Origin: Imtechella halotolerans
Lineage (GTDB): Bacteria; Bacteroidota; Bacteroidia; Flavobacteriales; Flavobacteriaceae
NCBI RefSeq assembly: GCF_028743515.2
Contig: NZ_CP117969.2
Coordinates: 2,017,501-2,081,500 of the forward strand
Reading direction: 5' to 3'
Length of the DNA: 64,000 nt
Shown here: positions 55,839 through 64,000 of the stretch, in pieces
Layout: the number at the start of each line of letters is the position of its first letter
Position numbering within the stretch: the first letter of the stretch is position 1
The notes under the pieces: generated by a model
What the model saw: the letters and a program-made list of their open reading frames with translations, nothing else
Told to the model about the DNA's origin: nothing
The model's database searches: none
Made by a program: the position numbers and the translations under genes

Positions 55839-57921
55839 TTGACAACTGATTTTCTCTATAAGATTCAATTACTTTCAAAAAGGCTTGAGATTCTGCCAAG
55901 TATTGTTGAGCAAATTTCTCCGTTGGATTATTTTTATTTATTTGATAAACCGTTTCTTCAAAGGAACCATCCCATTCAATTTTACCTGTGCTTATAAAGG
56001 CTTCATCAAACTGCTTTATAATTCCTGCCTGAGTATTTGTTTTCAAATTATTGGCTAATAAGATTGCCTTTGCAGTATTTACAAACGCACTGTATGAATA
56101 ATATATACCATCACTCCAAGCACTAGCACTTAAGGCACCAACGGCATTATCTAATTTTTCTTTACTCTCATATAAAAGAGTTTGCACCAAGTCGATTACT
56201 ACTCCAGCACATTCCCCAACTCCTACAGCTTGTACATATTCCTTATTATGCCCCCAATCAATAAAATCATCGTTAGAAAGATTATCTGTTGGGGATAAAT
56301 GCTTTAATAAATCATAGAAATAATGTTCTCCTCGATCTTGATAATAGACATCATACTCTTGTCCGCCACCATTATTGTCGTAATCATTAAGTATGATACG
56401 TAAGGCTTCAGGGCCTCTTTTACTTGGAATTTTTATGACCTTATCAGCAAACCTACCCTGTCCATCTCCGATAACACTTCCACCTAACAAAACTTGTAAT
56501 GCAGGTGCGACTAATTTGTTTGGTGTCCTAACAGACATACCTTGAAAACCAATATGCGCCATATTGTGTTGACCACAAGCATTCATGCATCCACTTATCT
56601 TTATTGTAAGGGATTGACGAGTCAAGTACTGAGGATATTCCTCATAAAGTACTTTCTCTAAAGCAGAGGCAATTCCAGTACTGCTAGCTATACCTAAATT
56701 ACATGTGTCAGTCCCAGGACAGGCGGTAATATCGGCTAAGGAATTATAGCCTATTTCTGTAAACTGTAATTGCTTTAATTCATTATATAATTCAGGTAGG
56801 TGTTCTATTTGGATATTACGTAACAATATATTTTGTCTCAAGGTAAATCGCATTTCGTTACTCCCATATCGTTGAATAATACTTGCCAATGATCGTGCCT
56901 TCTCAGTTCTAAAATTTCCTAAAGTAACCTTAATCCCTACTGCAACAAATCCCATTTGCTTTTGTTCAAACACACTAGTAAGCTTCCAAAGATTATATGA
57001 TTTATCAGTACAAACTGCCTCATTATAATCCGTAATTTTCTTCTTTTCGAGCATAATCTCCTGTGGAATATTGATGCAATACTCCTGATGGGACAATGCT
57101 TTTTGTTCTTCATTAATTAATCGTACAAACTCCTTAAGTCCAACATCAGCTATTAAAAACTTCATCCGAGCTTTCATTCGGCGTGATCGTTCTCCATAAC
57201 GATCAAAAACCCGCAATACACTCTCTGTTACCGCAATTATTTTTTCTTCTGGTAAAAAATTATAAAGTACATCCGCATGACGTGGTTGTGATCCTAATCC
57301 ACCACCAAGCATGACCTTAAAACCTCGCTTACCATCTTTGAGTTTAGGAATAAAACCTAAATCATGCAAATAGCTTAATGCCGTATCCTTATCGGTAGCA
57401 GAAAACGAAATTTTAATTTTCCGTCCCATTTCCTGGCATATAGGGTTACGCAAGAAAAATTGAAAAACAGCATGTGCATATGGTGTTACATCAAACGGTT
57501 CCAATGGATCAATCCCTGCAGTTTCACTGGCAGTTACATTACGTACTGTATTGCCACATGCTTCACGTAAAGTAATATCGTCTTTTGCCAATTTGGCCCA
57601 AAGTTCAGGTGTCTTATCCAAGTTCACGTAGTGTATCTGAATATCTTGTCTTGTTGTAATATGAAGTACACCATTAGAGTATTCATCAGCAACATCAGCA
57701 ATGCGAATTAATTGTTCACCTGTTACTTTCCCATAAGGAAGCTTAATACGAATCATTTGTACTCCAGGTTGTCGTTGTCCATAAATTCCTCGCGCTAATC
57801 GAAGACTTCTAAAACGTTCCTCATCTACTTTACCTTCTTGAAAAAGATGAATCTTCTTCTCAAGATCTATTATCTCCTTTTGAACTAATGGGTTTTCTAA
57901 TTCTGTTCTAAAACTTTGCAT
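55828..57921 (-). CDS. sir: Ferredoxin-type sulfite (nitrite) reductase with C-terminal HEPN-like domain
   Basis: This siroheme/4Fe-4S reductase converts sulfite to sulfide with six electrons. ATG at 57921 gives 697 aa; an ATG at 57975 is also in frame. The two ferredoxin-like halves show LHITTRQDIQIHYV and RFTLRQNILLRNI, and the cluster Cys are 401, 407, 445 and 449 (ACPGTDTC, GCMNACGQH). Residues about 567-697 are an extra helical domain with YYSYSAFVNTAKAILL, resembling HEPN proteins. The cysH, cobA, siroheme and FNR neighbours point to sulfite rather than nitrite. Confidence 0.92.
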   Translation of the reverse strand: MQSFRTELENPLVQKEIIDLEKKIHLFQEGKVDEERFRSLRLARGIYGQRQPGVQMIRIKLPYGKVTGEQLIRIADVADEYSNGVLHITTRQDIQIHYVNLDKTPELWAKLAKDDITLREACGNTVRNVTASETAGIDPLEPFDVTPYAHAVFQFFLRNPICQEMGRKIKISFSATDKDTALSYLHDLGFIPKLKDGKRGFKVMLGGGLGSQPRHADVLYNFLPEEKIIAVTESVLRVFDRYGERSRRMKARMKFLIADVGLKEFVRLINEEQKALSHQEYCINIPQEIMLEKKKITDYNEAVCTDKSYNLWKLTSVFEQKQMGFVAVGIKVTLGNFRTEKARSLASIIQRYGSNEMRFTLRQNILLRNIQIEHLPELYNELKQLQFTEIGYNSLADITACPGTDTCNLGIASSTGIASALEKVLYEEYPQYLTRQSLTIKISGCMNACGQHNMAHIGFQGMSVRTPNKLVAPALQVLLGGSVIGDGQGRFADKVIKIPSKRGPEALRIILNDYDNNGGGQEYDVYYQDRGEHYFYDLLKHLSPTDNLSNDDFIDWGHNKEYVQAVGVGECAGVVIDLVQTLLYESKEKLDNAVGALSASAWSDGIYYSYSAFVNTAKAILLANNLKTNTQAGIIKQFDEAFISTGKIEWDGSFEETVYQINKNNPTEKFAQQYLAESQAFLKVIESYRENQLSNAK

Positions 57922-58000
57922 TTTTTCTTTTTCGATATAAATTTCCCATGCCGATTCCTTTTTTAAGGTCAGCATAAAAATGATTCTAAACTAAATTCGT

Positions 58001-58627
58001 TTACAAATGAATACCGCATTCGCGGTTGGCTAGGACTTTCGTGGGATCGTAATAATGAGATTCATCAGGTAAGTGATGCGCTTTTATATAGCCTTTGACC
58101 TCCGACTCTTTCCAATAATAAAATGGACTAACTTTAAGAATTCCATCTTTAGACACACTCAAAACATCTAGCGTATTCCTATGTTCGGTTTGGCCTTTAC
58201 GCAAATTAGTAAACCACACATCTGGAGCATGTTTTTTCATAGCCCTTCGAAACGGTTCTAATTTCACTATCTCACTAAATACTCTGTGAGATGACTCCCA
58301 AGGTGAAGGAACTCCATAAAAATACTGAATAAATGACGTTTCATACCTTGGAGTATATATGTGCAAGTTCAGATCTAATAAACTTGAAACGTTTTTGGCA
58401 TGTGCATAAGTTTCCTGTGTATTAAAACCAGTATCACACCATATAACTTCTATATCCTTCTTTACCTTACTACATGCATGCAAAAGCGAGGTTGCATTAG
58501 GTCCGAAATTAGTGGTTATAACTGGCTTTTGAGCAAATTGCATTACCCACTCAATTATATCAGACGGGGATTTGTCTTTTAAATACTGATTCCAATAGTC
58601 CAAGTTATCTATAATGTCGCTTTTCAT
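58001..58627 (-). CDS. cysH: Phosphoadenylyl-sulfate reductase
   Basis: CysH reduces activated sulfate to sulfite with thioredoxin. The 208 aa include VITTNFGPNATSLLHA (PP-loop-like), WCDTGFNTQETY, VWFTNLRKGQTEHR and the C-terminal ECGIHL with the catalytic Cys204. The Cys-Cys pairs that bind the 4Fe-4S cluster in APS reductases are missing, so PAPS is the more likely substrate. No cysD, cysN or cysC is seen beside it, though these often neighbour it. Confidence 0.92.
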   Translation of the reverse strand: MKSDIIDNLDYWNQYLKDKSPSDIIEWVMQFAQKPVITTNFGPNATSLLHACSKVKKDIEVIWCDTGFNTQETYAHAKNVSSLLDLNLHIYTPRYETSFIQYFYGVPSPWESSHRVFSEIVKLEPFRRAMKKHAPDVWFTNLRKGQTEHRNTLDVLSVSKDGILKVSPFYYWKESEVKGYIKAHHLPDESHYYDPTKVLANRECGIHL

Positions 58628-58696
58628 TTAGTAAAGAGTTATTATTAATTAATTATAATCATTAATACTACCATTCTATCGATTTAATAGACTTTG

Positions 58697-58704
58697 CAAA
58701 CATA
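58697..58704 (-). promoter_or_regulatory. -7 promoter box for the cysH-sir operon
   Basis: TATGTTTG on the minus strand, 70 bp before the cysH ATG, with a TTG 20 bp upstream. The AT-rich leader between box and ATG has an inverted repeat TCTAT...ATAGA but no riboswitch that I recognise. Confidence 0.55.
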
Positions 58705-58753
58705 CGTCAGATATTTGTAACTCACAACAACTAATTTGTAAATATTCAAACAC

Positions 58754-58783
58754 CTGAAAAGGAGCTAATTATCTCCTTTTCAG
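58754..58783 (-). terminator. Stem-loop ending the metX-thrA-metZ unit
   Basis: CTGAAAAGGAG (58754-58764) and CTCCTTTTCAG (58773-58783) form an 11-bp stem with an 8-nt loop, beginning directly after the metZ stop at 58785. A short T-rich stretch follows on the minus strand. It separates the SAM-controlled genes from cysH. Confidence 0.78.
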
Positions 58784-58784
58784 T

Positions 58785-59954
58785 TTAAGAAAGTAATGCC
58801 TGATTTAAATCATTTATAATATCATCTGCATGTTCTAATCCTACAGAAACACGCACAAGTCCATCAGTTATACTCACAGCTCTTCGTTCATCCTCGCTTA
58901 ACTTACTATGAGTAGTAGAAGCTGGATGGGTAACTATTGTTCTTGTATCACCTAAATTAGCAGAAAGACTTGCCAATTTAATATGATTTAAAAATGTGCG
59001 ACCTGCATTAATACCTCCTTTGATCTCAAAAGCTACAATATTACCACCTTGTTTCATCTGCTTTTTAGCAATGGTGTACTGAGGATGAGATGGCAAAAAA
59101 GGATATTTTACGGTAGCCACCTTTGGATGTTGTTCTAAAAAACTGGCTACTTTCAATGCATTCTCGCAATGTCTATCAACACGAACTGCAAGAGTCTCCA
59201 AGCTTTTACTTAAGATCCAGGCATTAAAAGGCGAAAGTGCTGGTCCCGTATTCCTAGAAAACAAATAAATTTCTCTAATTAAGTCAGCTCGTCCAACAGT
59301 AACCCCCCCTAAAACTCTTCCTTGACCATCCATTAACTTAGTAGCAGAATGAATAACCAAATCAGCTCCAAATGAAATAGGCTGCTGTAGATATGGTGTA
59401 GCAAAACAATTATCAATAATCAAAATGAGCTTATGCTTTTTGGCAATTTTACCTAATAGTTCTAAATCAACAATATCAACAGCAGGATTTGTAGGTGACT
59501 CTGCGTATAGAATTTTAGTATTAGGCTTTATATGCTTCTCTATTTCATTTGGAAAATTAACATCAAAATAAGAAGTCGTAATATTCCACTTAGGAAAAAA
59601 CTTTGTGAAAAGAGCGTGCGTTGATCCAAATACACTACCCGCAGACACAATATGATCCCCTGCATTTAATAACGCAGCTAAGGTAGAATACACAGCTGCC
59701 ATTCCTGTAGCATAGGCAAAGCCAGCTTCTGCTCCTTCCATTCGACAAACCTTCTGAACGAACTCAGAAGTATTAGGGTTGCTAAAACGACTATAAATTG
59801 AACGTTCCTTTTCTTCATCGAATGAGGCTCTCATATCTTCTGCATCATCAAAAACAAAACTAGAAGTCAGGAATAAGGGCGCACTATGCTCCATAAAATT
59901 GGTACGTTCTAACTGATTTCGTATTGCATCCGTCTCGAAATGTGATGTACTCAT
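58785..59954 (-). CDS. O-succinyl/O-acetylhomoserine sulfhydrylase (MetZ-like)
   Basis: This PLP enzyme of the Cys/Met metabolism family has 389 aa. It shows SSFVFDDAEDMRASF, YSRFSNPNTSEFVQKV, GMAAVYSTLAAL, GSVFGSTH and the Schiff-base Lys in HSATKLMDGQGRVLGG, a form typical of MetZ sulfhydrylases. It probably makes homocysteine directly from acylated homoserine and sulfide. Cystathionine gamma-synthase activity cannot be excluded. Third gene of the unit after metX and thrA. Confidence 0.88.
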   Translation of the reverse strand: MSTSHFETDAIRNQLERTNFMEHSAPLFLTSSFVFDDAEDMRASFDEEKERSIYSRFSNPNTSEFVQKVCRMEGAEAGFAYATGMAAVYSTLAALLNAGDHIVSAGSVFGSTHALFTKFFPKWNITTSYFDVNFPNEIEKHIKPNTKILYAESPTNPAVDIVDLELLGKIAKKHKLILIIDNCFATPYLQQPISFGADLVIHSATKLMDGQGRVLGGVTVGRADLIREIYLFSRNTGPALSPFNAWILSKSLETLAVRVDRHCENALKVASFLEQHPKVATVKYPFLPSHPQYTIAKKQMKQGGNIVAFEIKGGINAGRTFLNHIKLASLSANLGDTRTIVTHPASTTHSKLSEDERRAVSITDGLVRVSVGLEHADDIINDLNQALLS

Positions 59955-59982
59955 ATGTTGAATTTTTTGATCATTTATTTAA

Positions 59983-62406
59983 TTATCCTATATTACGTTC
60001 AGCCAAACGGAGAATATCTCCGAATACACCTCTTGCAGTAACAGCAGCCCCTGCGCCAGCACCCTGAATGACAATAGGATTCTCCCCATAGGATTCAGTG
60101 TAAATTTCAAAAATGGAATCCGCGCCCTTTACTTGACCCAAAGAACTTTCTTTAGGTACAGACACTAATTTCACATCTAAAACAGCTCCATTCTCATCTA
60201 ATAAATTTCCATGTAGATCACCAACATATCTCAAAACATGTCCATCCTTTTGTCCTTTCTTAATCGTCTCAAATTCAGAATCTAGCTCTTGCAAGCGTTG
60301 TAAGAAATCAGCCGCCGTTCCCTGACGTAAATGTTCAGGTATTAAATTGTGTATTGAAACATCGCTAAACTCATTAATCAAATCCAACTCACGAGCTAGT
60401 ATTAACAATTTCCTACCTACATCATTACCACACAAATCCTCTCGTGGATCTGGTTCCGTAAATCCTTTATCAACCGCCTCTTTTAACACCTCACTAAACG
60501 GTCTATCTTCAGCTGAAAACGAATTAAACAAATAACTCAATGTCCCAGAAAACACCCCTTTGATCCTCGTAATATTTTCACCTGAGTGATGTAATAATCG
60601 TATGGTATCTATGAGAGGAAGTCCTGCCCCAACATTGGTTTCATATAAATAACTTTTCTGAGATTGCTGCAAGGCTACACGTAAATCTTTATAAAAAGAA
60701 TAGGAATGAGTATTGGCAATCTTATTTGCAGATACTAAATCAAAACCATTTTGAACTAATGAAATGTATTTCTCTATAAATGTACTGCTAGCAGTAAGGT
60801 CTACAGCAATAAGATTTTCCAAATGAAATCGATCAACTAACGACAACAATGTATCTAAAGACTGAAATTCGATTCCCTTTTCCTGAATATCCTTAAACCA
60901 AGAAGATCCTATTCCTTTTGCATCAAACAACAATTGACGAGAATTAGCAATCGCCACCACCTGCAATTGTATATTTTTTCGCTGTAAAATATCAGCTTGA
61001 GCCGCCAACACTTGATTTATTAACGTACTACCAACTGTTCCATGACCAAAAACAACAAGATTCACTTTCTTGGAAATCTCAAAAATTTCCCCATGAATAA
61101 CATTTAGTGCCTTATGTAAATGCTTCCGTTCAACAACCAAACTTACATTTTTACCTGTAACCGTATTATTGAATAGAACTGGAACTATTTGATTTCGAAT
61201 TAAAGCATTGTAAGGTTTATTAAAGGTAGCCAATTCTTGCCCAACAATAGAAATAACCGAAACATCACGCACTACATATACCTTACTCACATCATGAGTG
61301 TAAAAATCAGCCTCAAATTCTCGCTCTATTGCTATTCTTGCTGTTTCTGCATCTCTTGCTGATACCACTAAACCTATTCCCCGTTCTGAAGAACCTTGTG
61401 ATATGATGCTCACACTAATATTATTTTGGCCTAAGGCTCTAAAGATCCGAGCATCTATCCCCGCTTTACCTAAAAGTCCTCTACCTTCTAAATTTACCAA
61501 TGCCACCTCTTCCAAAACTGAAAGAGATTTTATTCCTTTACGAGAACTTACCGGACTAATTAATGTCCCTGGGTGTATACTATTAAAGGTATTTAATATT
61601 CTTAAAGGGATTTCCTTCTCTATTAATGGAATTATCGTTTTTGCATGTAAAATGTTTGCACCGAAATTGGCCAACTCATTGGCTTCATCATAAGAAAGCT
61701 GTCTAATCACCTGTGCATCAGCTACCAAATCAGGGTTAGCGGTAAAAATCCCATCAACATGTGTGAAATTTTGTAATTCTTCAGCATTCAAATAATTGGC
61801 CAATAAAGCAGCTGTATAATTACTACCATTGCGTCCTAAAGTGGTAGTTTCTCCTTGAGTATTAGAGGCAATAAATCCAGTTACGATATGCACAGTATCC
61901 TCGTTATAGAACTTAAAATGGTTTAATATATTTTCTCTAGATAATGCATCTAATGGTTGGGCGTCTCCAAACTTAGCATCAGTTTTAATAAGTAAACGAC
62001 TATCTGTAAAATGAGCTGGAATCCCATTATTCCTTAAAATCTGTGTTACCAACTTAGCTGATAGAACTTCTCCTTGAGCCAAAACCTGATCTTTAATTTT
62101 TTTACTGTAATCTCCTAATAAGGCTACCCCTTCAAAAAGTTTTTCTAATACCAAAAATTCCTCCTTAAAATCAACTTCAAAACCATCTTGTTGATAATCC
62201 ATAAATACTTCCCAGTCCTCTTGATAGCTTTCTCCTTTTGCAGCCTTTTCTAAAATAGATTCTAATTCATCTGTTGCATTGCCTCTAGCAGAAACTACTA
62301 CTGTTATGACTTCTCCATCTGCTACTTTTTCTTTTATGATTCGTAGTGTATTTTTTATACCCTCACCATTGGCCAATGATCGACCTCCAAATTTTATTAC
62401 TTTCAC
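59983..62406 (-). CDS. thrA: Bifunctional aspartate kinase/homoserine dehydrogenase I
   Basis: ThrA catalyses the first and third steps from aspartate to homoserine. Residues about 1-290 are the kinase (KVIKFGGRSLANGEG, GRNGSNYTAALL), followed by two ACT segments (about 310-450), then the NAD(P)-binding homoserine dehydrogenase (VVFGHGTVGSTLI onward, YETNVGAGLPLIDTI). GTG at 62406 gives 807 aa beginning like homologues; a TTG six codons upstream is possible. KFGGRS differs from the usual KFGGTS. It is placed with methionine genes rather than thrB-thrC. Confidence 0.94.
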   Translation of the reverse strand: MKVIKFGGRSLANGEGIKNTLRIIKEKVADGEVITVVVSARGNATDELESILEKAAKGESYQEDWEVFMDYQQDGFEVDFKEEFLVLEKLFEGVALLGDYSKKIKDQVLAQGEVLSAKLVTQILRNNGIPAHFTDSRLLIKTDAKFGDAQPLDALSRENILNHFKFYNEDTVHIVTGFIASNTQGETTTLGRNGSNYTAALLANYLNAEELQNFTHVDGIFTANPDLVADAQVIRQLSYDEANELANFGANILHAKTIIPLIEKEIPLRILNTFNSIHPGTLISPVSSRKGIKSLSVLEEVALVNLEGRGLLGKAGIDARIFRALGQNNISVSIISQGSSERGIGLVVSARDAETARIAIEREFEADFYTHDVSKVYVVRDVSVISIVGQELATFNKPYNALIRNQIVPVLFNNTVTGKNVSLVVERKHLHKALNVIHGEIFEISKKVNLVVFGHGTVGSTLINQVLAAQADILQRKNIQLQVVAIANSRQLLFDAKGIGSSWFKDIQEKGIEFQSLDTLLSLVDRFHLENLIAVDLTASSTFIEKYISLVQNGFDLVSANKIANTHSYSFYKDLRVALQQSQKSYLYETNVGAGLPLIDTIRLLHHSGENITRIKGVFSGTLSYLFNSFSAEDRPFSEVLKEAVDKGFTEPDPREDLCGNDVGRKLLILARELDLINEFSDVSIHNLIPEHLRQGTAADFLQRLQELDSEFETIKKGQKDGHVLRYVGDLHGNLLDENGAVLDVKLVSVPKESSLGQVKGADSIFEIYTESYGENPIVIQGAGAGAAVTARGVFGDILRLAERNIG

Positions 62407-62521
62407 AAGTTTAATTTTTATCAATTAATTTATAATCCAGCTTATACATTTATTTGCAAATAGTCATTCTTAAATACTAATTCCTGTTTTAAAGGTTTTT
62501 AATCCACTTGAGACATTTAAT

Positions 62522-63505
62522 CTATGGTTCATTCGTTCCAAAAATTGGTTTTAAAATAGTTTCCAATTGATCAAATTCAATCAAAAAAGCATCATGCCCA
62601 TGTATTGAATTTATTTCATGGTAGCTAACTTCTTTACCTAACTGTTTTATTAATCGGTACGTTTCACGATTCTCATCAGGCGTAAAAAATAAATCTGAAT
62701 CAATAGCAACAATATGCACATGCGCCTTAATAGGAGTAACTATTTCTGAAAAAGACAATCCCCCAGCCTCAATATTAATAGATTGAAGAAGTTTGTTCAT
62801 TAACTTGTAGGCTGAAAGCTGAAAACGTTGCTGTAACTTTTTACCATGGTGGAGTAACCATGTTTCAATATTATATAGTGATTCTGTTTCATTCCAACTT
62901 CTTCCAAACTTTTCTTTAAAAGATTGTGGTGTTCGATAACACAACATTGCATGTAATCGAGCATCATGTACTGGCCTTGATGAATTGTTCAATATTTGTT
63001 CTTGTATCAAACAATTAGCAATAAGCCAGTCTGTAGATTTCCAATCAGAAGCAACAGGGATCAAATGTGCTGCTAATAGAGGTCTTTGAGCTGCCATTTC
63101 CCATGCAATCCCCCCTCCCACAGATCCTCCAATCAAGCCATATATTGAATCAACACCAAGAAATTCTAGTCCATATAGAAACAATTTTGCTATGTCATAA
63201 GCCGTAAAGTCTTGGTAATTATCTATTGGTTGATCATTATAACCGTACCCATTACCAGGTACATTAAAGGCAATAATTGTATACCGACATGTATCAATAA
63301 CCTTTCCTTCTCCTATAGCTTCATTCCACCAACCCGATTCCCCTGTAACCTGAGAATTGCCGGTAAGTGCATGATTAACCACCACTATAGGTGCCGTACC
63401 TAGAGAACAACCAAATAACTGATACCCCAAATTGATTGTATCACAATGTAATCCACTTCGAGTTAAAAATGATGATATTTGAATATGTTGAATGCCTTTT
63501 TCCAA
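62522..63505 (-). CDS. metX: Homoserine O-acetyltransferase-like enzyme (TTG start)
   Basis: MetX acylates homoserine for methionine synthesis. The alpha/beta hydrolase fold has NHALTGNSQ, the nucleophile in GLIGGSVGGGIAWEMA (Ser128), an acid in AIDSDLFFTPDE and a base in SIHGHDAFL. The frame has no ATG before the conserved region, and its longest form starts with GTG at 63604 inside the riboswitch aptamer. TTG at 63505 (EKGIQHIQISSF follows) gives 327 aa and sits in a hairpin that could hide it. The start is inferred. Confidence 0.88.
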   Translation of the reverse strand: MEKGIQHIQISSFLTRSGLHCDTINLGYQLFGCSLGTAPIVVVNHALTGNSQVTGESGWWNEAIGEGKVIDTCRYTIIAFNVPGNGYGYNDQPIDNYQDFTAYDIAKLFLYGLEFLGVDSIYGLIGGSVGGGIAWEMAAQRPLLAAHLIPVASDWKSTDWLIANCLIQEQILNNSSRPVHDARLHAMLCYRTPQSFKEKFGRSWNETESLYNIETWLLHHGKKLQQRFQLSAYKLMNKLLQSINIEAGGLSFSEIVTPIKAHVHIVAIDSDLFFTPDENRETYRLIKQLGKEVSYHEINSIHGHDAFLIEFDQLETILKPIFGTNEP

Positions 63506-63550
63506 TATTTTTAATTTTAATATGACTATTGGAAATGCTATAAAAAGGCA
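63493..63550 (-). promoter_or_regulatory. Hairpin enclosing the metX start codon
   Basis: On the minus strand TGCCTTTTT (63542-63550) and TTTCCAATA (63527-63535) face TATTGGAAAAAGGCA (63493-63507). They form about 15 paired bases in two stacked stems with a bulge and a 19-nt loop, and the TTG start (63503-63505) lies in the 3' arm. No U-run follows, so the structure suits control of translation rather than termination. Confidence 0.7.
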
Positions 63551-63567
63551 GTAGCGAAAAAACGTAC

Positions 63568-63674
63568 ATGTTATCTTTCCACAATATGTGGTAGAATGTA
63601 GCACCTTCTTCGTTAAGAACGAAGGGTTGCTAAGGCTTCAATGGGTCTATTCCCTCTGCCTTTCTTTATAACAT
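63568..63674 (-). ncRNA. SAM-I riboswitch upstream of metX-thrA-metZ
   Basis: This second S-box aptamer has the same core as the one before metH: AGAGGGAATAGACCC, ATTGAAGCCTTAGCAACCC, AAGGTGCTACATTCTACCAC. It has its own P3 hairpin (CTTCGTTCTTAACGAAG) and P4 (CCACATATTGTGG), with P1 from ATGTTAT (5') and GATAACAT (3', 63568-63575). It lies between the metY stop and metX. The near identity of the cores suggests a recent common origin. Confidence 0.96.
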
Positions 63675-63677
63675 TTC

Positions 63678-63696
63678 AAAAAAAGTCTGAACTTTT
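63678..63696 (-). terminator. Weak stem-loop after metY
   Basis: AAAAGT-TCAG-ACTTTT followed by TTT on the minus strand. The stem is only 6 bp and mostly A-T, so it may be a weak terminator or chance. The 71-bp region between the metY stop and the aptamer has no exact -7 box. Confidence 0.3.
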
Positions 63697-63745
63697 GTGT
63701 GTGCAAATTACTTATATAATTTCCAAACATGCAACATTAAGAAAC

Positions 63746-64000
63746 TTATTTTTTCGAAGTTTCTTTAAAAGCCCTTTGTAAATCAGCCTTTAAATCCTCT
63801 AAATCCTCAATTCCTACAGATAACCTAATCAAATCAGGAGTCACTCCTGTAGAATACTGCTGTTGCTCATTAAGTTGTTGATGTGTGGTACTAGCTGGAT
63901 GAATAATAAGCGATTTAGTATCTCCAATATTTGCTAGTAAAGAGAAATATTTTGTTTTATCAGCAATTACCTTGGCGGCTTCAAACCCTCCTTTTACCCC
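63746..64000 (-). CDS. metY: O-acetylhomoserine sulfhydrylase, C-terminal end (partial)
   Basis: The 84 visible C-terminal residues belong to the Cys/Met PLP-enzyme family: [31 protein letters not shown]-type region, [20 protein letters not shown] and [13 protein letters not shown]. The form [12 protein letters not shown] is typical of MetY-type sulfhydrylases rather than MetZ. The frame is open at the right edge of the window. With MetZ encoded nearby, the organism would have two such enzymes. Confidence 0.88.
   Translation of the reverse strand, partial: GVKGGFEAAKVIADKTKYFSLLANIGDTKSLIIHPASTTHQQLNEQQQYSTGVTPDLIRLSVGIEDLEDLKADLQRAFKETSKK

Noticed and set aside
55831-56223. HEPN domain as a toxin or defence module
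   Set aside because: No antitoxin partner, no visible R-x4-6-H motif, and it is fused to a metabolic enzyme in a housekeeping operon.
63506-63604. Longer metX with GTG start at 63604
   Set aside because: This part overlaps the SAM aptamer and its P1, P3 and P4 stems, so it is regulatory RNA rather than protein-coding.

Overview
This window is a stretch of chromosome from a member of the Bacteroidetes, almost certainly the family Flavobacteriaceae. The evidence is AT-rich DNA, A-rich leaders without Shine-Dalgarno sites, repeated -7 promoter boxes of the form TAnnTTTG, the gliding genes gldA, gldB and gldC, a split two-gene methionine synthase, and protein details typical of flavobacteria. 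I saw no phage, insertion sequence, CRISPR array, tRNA or rRNA. Most of the content is housekeeping, and the less ordinary signals are mostly regulatory.

Layout. (1) 1-14512, minus strand: the division and cell wall (dcw) operon, mraZ-rsmH-ftsL-ftsI-murE-mraY-murD-ftsW-murG-murC-ftsQ-ftsA-ftsZ, tightly overlapped, with ftsZ cut by the left edge. Its promoter carries three GTGG repeats at 10-bp spacing that look like an MraZ operator. (2) 14782-20187, plus strand: an alpha/beta hydrolase, the ribosome-assembly GTPase EngB, and a MarR-TolC-HlyD-ABC2 permease efflux operon with a palindrome at its promoter. (3) 20280-30000: gldC-gldB, nadE, a response regulator with Glu at the phospho-acceptor site, dnaG, an outer-membrane barrel/putative anti-sigma/ECF sigma locus, a polyprenyl diphosphate synthase and rlmN. 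(4) 30003-40073: queA, aroA, a MazG-like protein, tcdA, a TatD-like protein, a pair of DUF3857/transglutaminase proteins, dtd, rsgA and a small exported protein. (5) 40103-44270: a Phe/Tyr operon (pheA, aminotransferase, tyrA, DAHP synthase-chorismate mutase) preceded by a Phe/Tyr-rich leader peptide and an intrinsic terminator, the layout of ribosome-mediated attenuation. (6) 44401-48364: gldA, a serine hydrolase, a DUF2807 lipoprotein and a PagL-like lipid A deacylase. (7) 48398-64000, minus strand: a sulfur and methionine regulon. It holds metY (partial), a SAM-I riboswitch, metX-thrA-metZ, then cysH-sir-cobA-siroheme synthase-FNR, then a second SAM-I riboswitch and the two metH genes with metF.

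How they work together. Region 7 reduces activated sulfate to sulfide, makes siroheme for the sulfite reductase, activates homoserine, adds sulfide to form homocysteine, and methylates it to methionine. SAM feeds back through two nearly identical aptamers. Region 5 makes Phe and Tyr from DAHP onward, and charged Phe/Tyr tRNA would feed back through the leader peptide.

The strongest candidates for something not described before are the Phe/Tyr attenuator and the metX riboswitch. In the latter, the conventional open frame runs back into the aptamer, while the likely TTG start lies inside a long hairpin, which suggests translational control. Several starts were placed from promoters, terminators or riboswitches rather than from the longest open frame. 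Family names come from recognised motifs and remembered homologues; no search was run.
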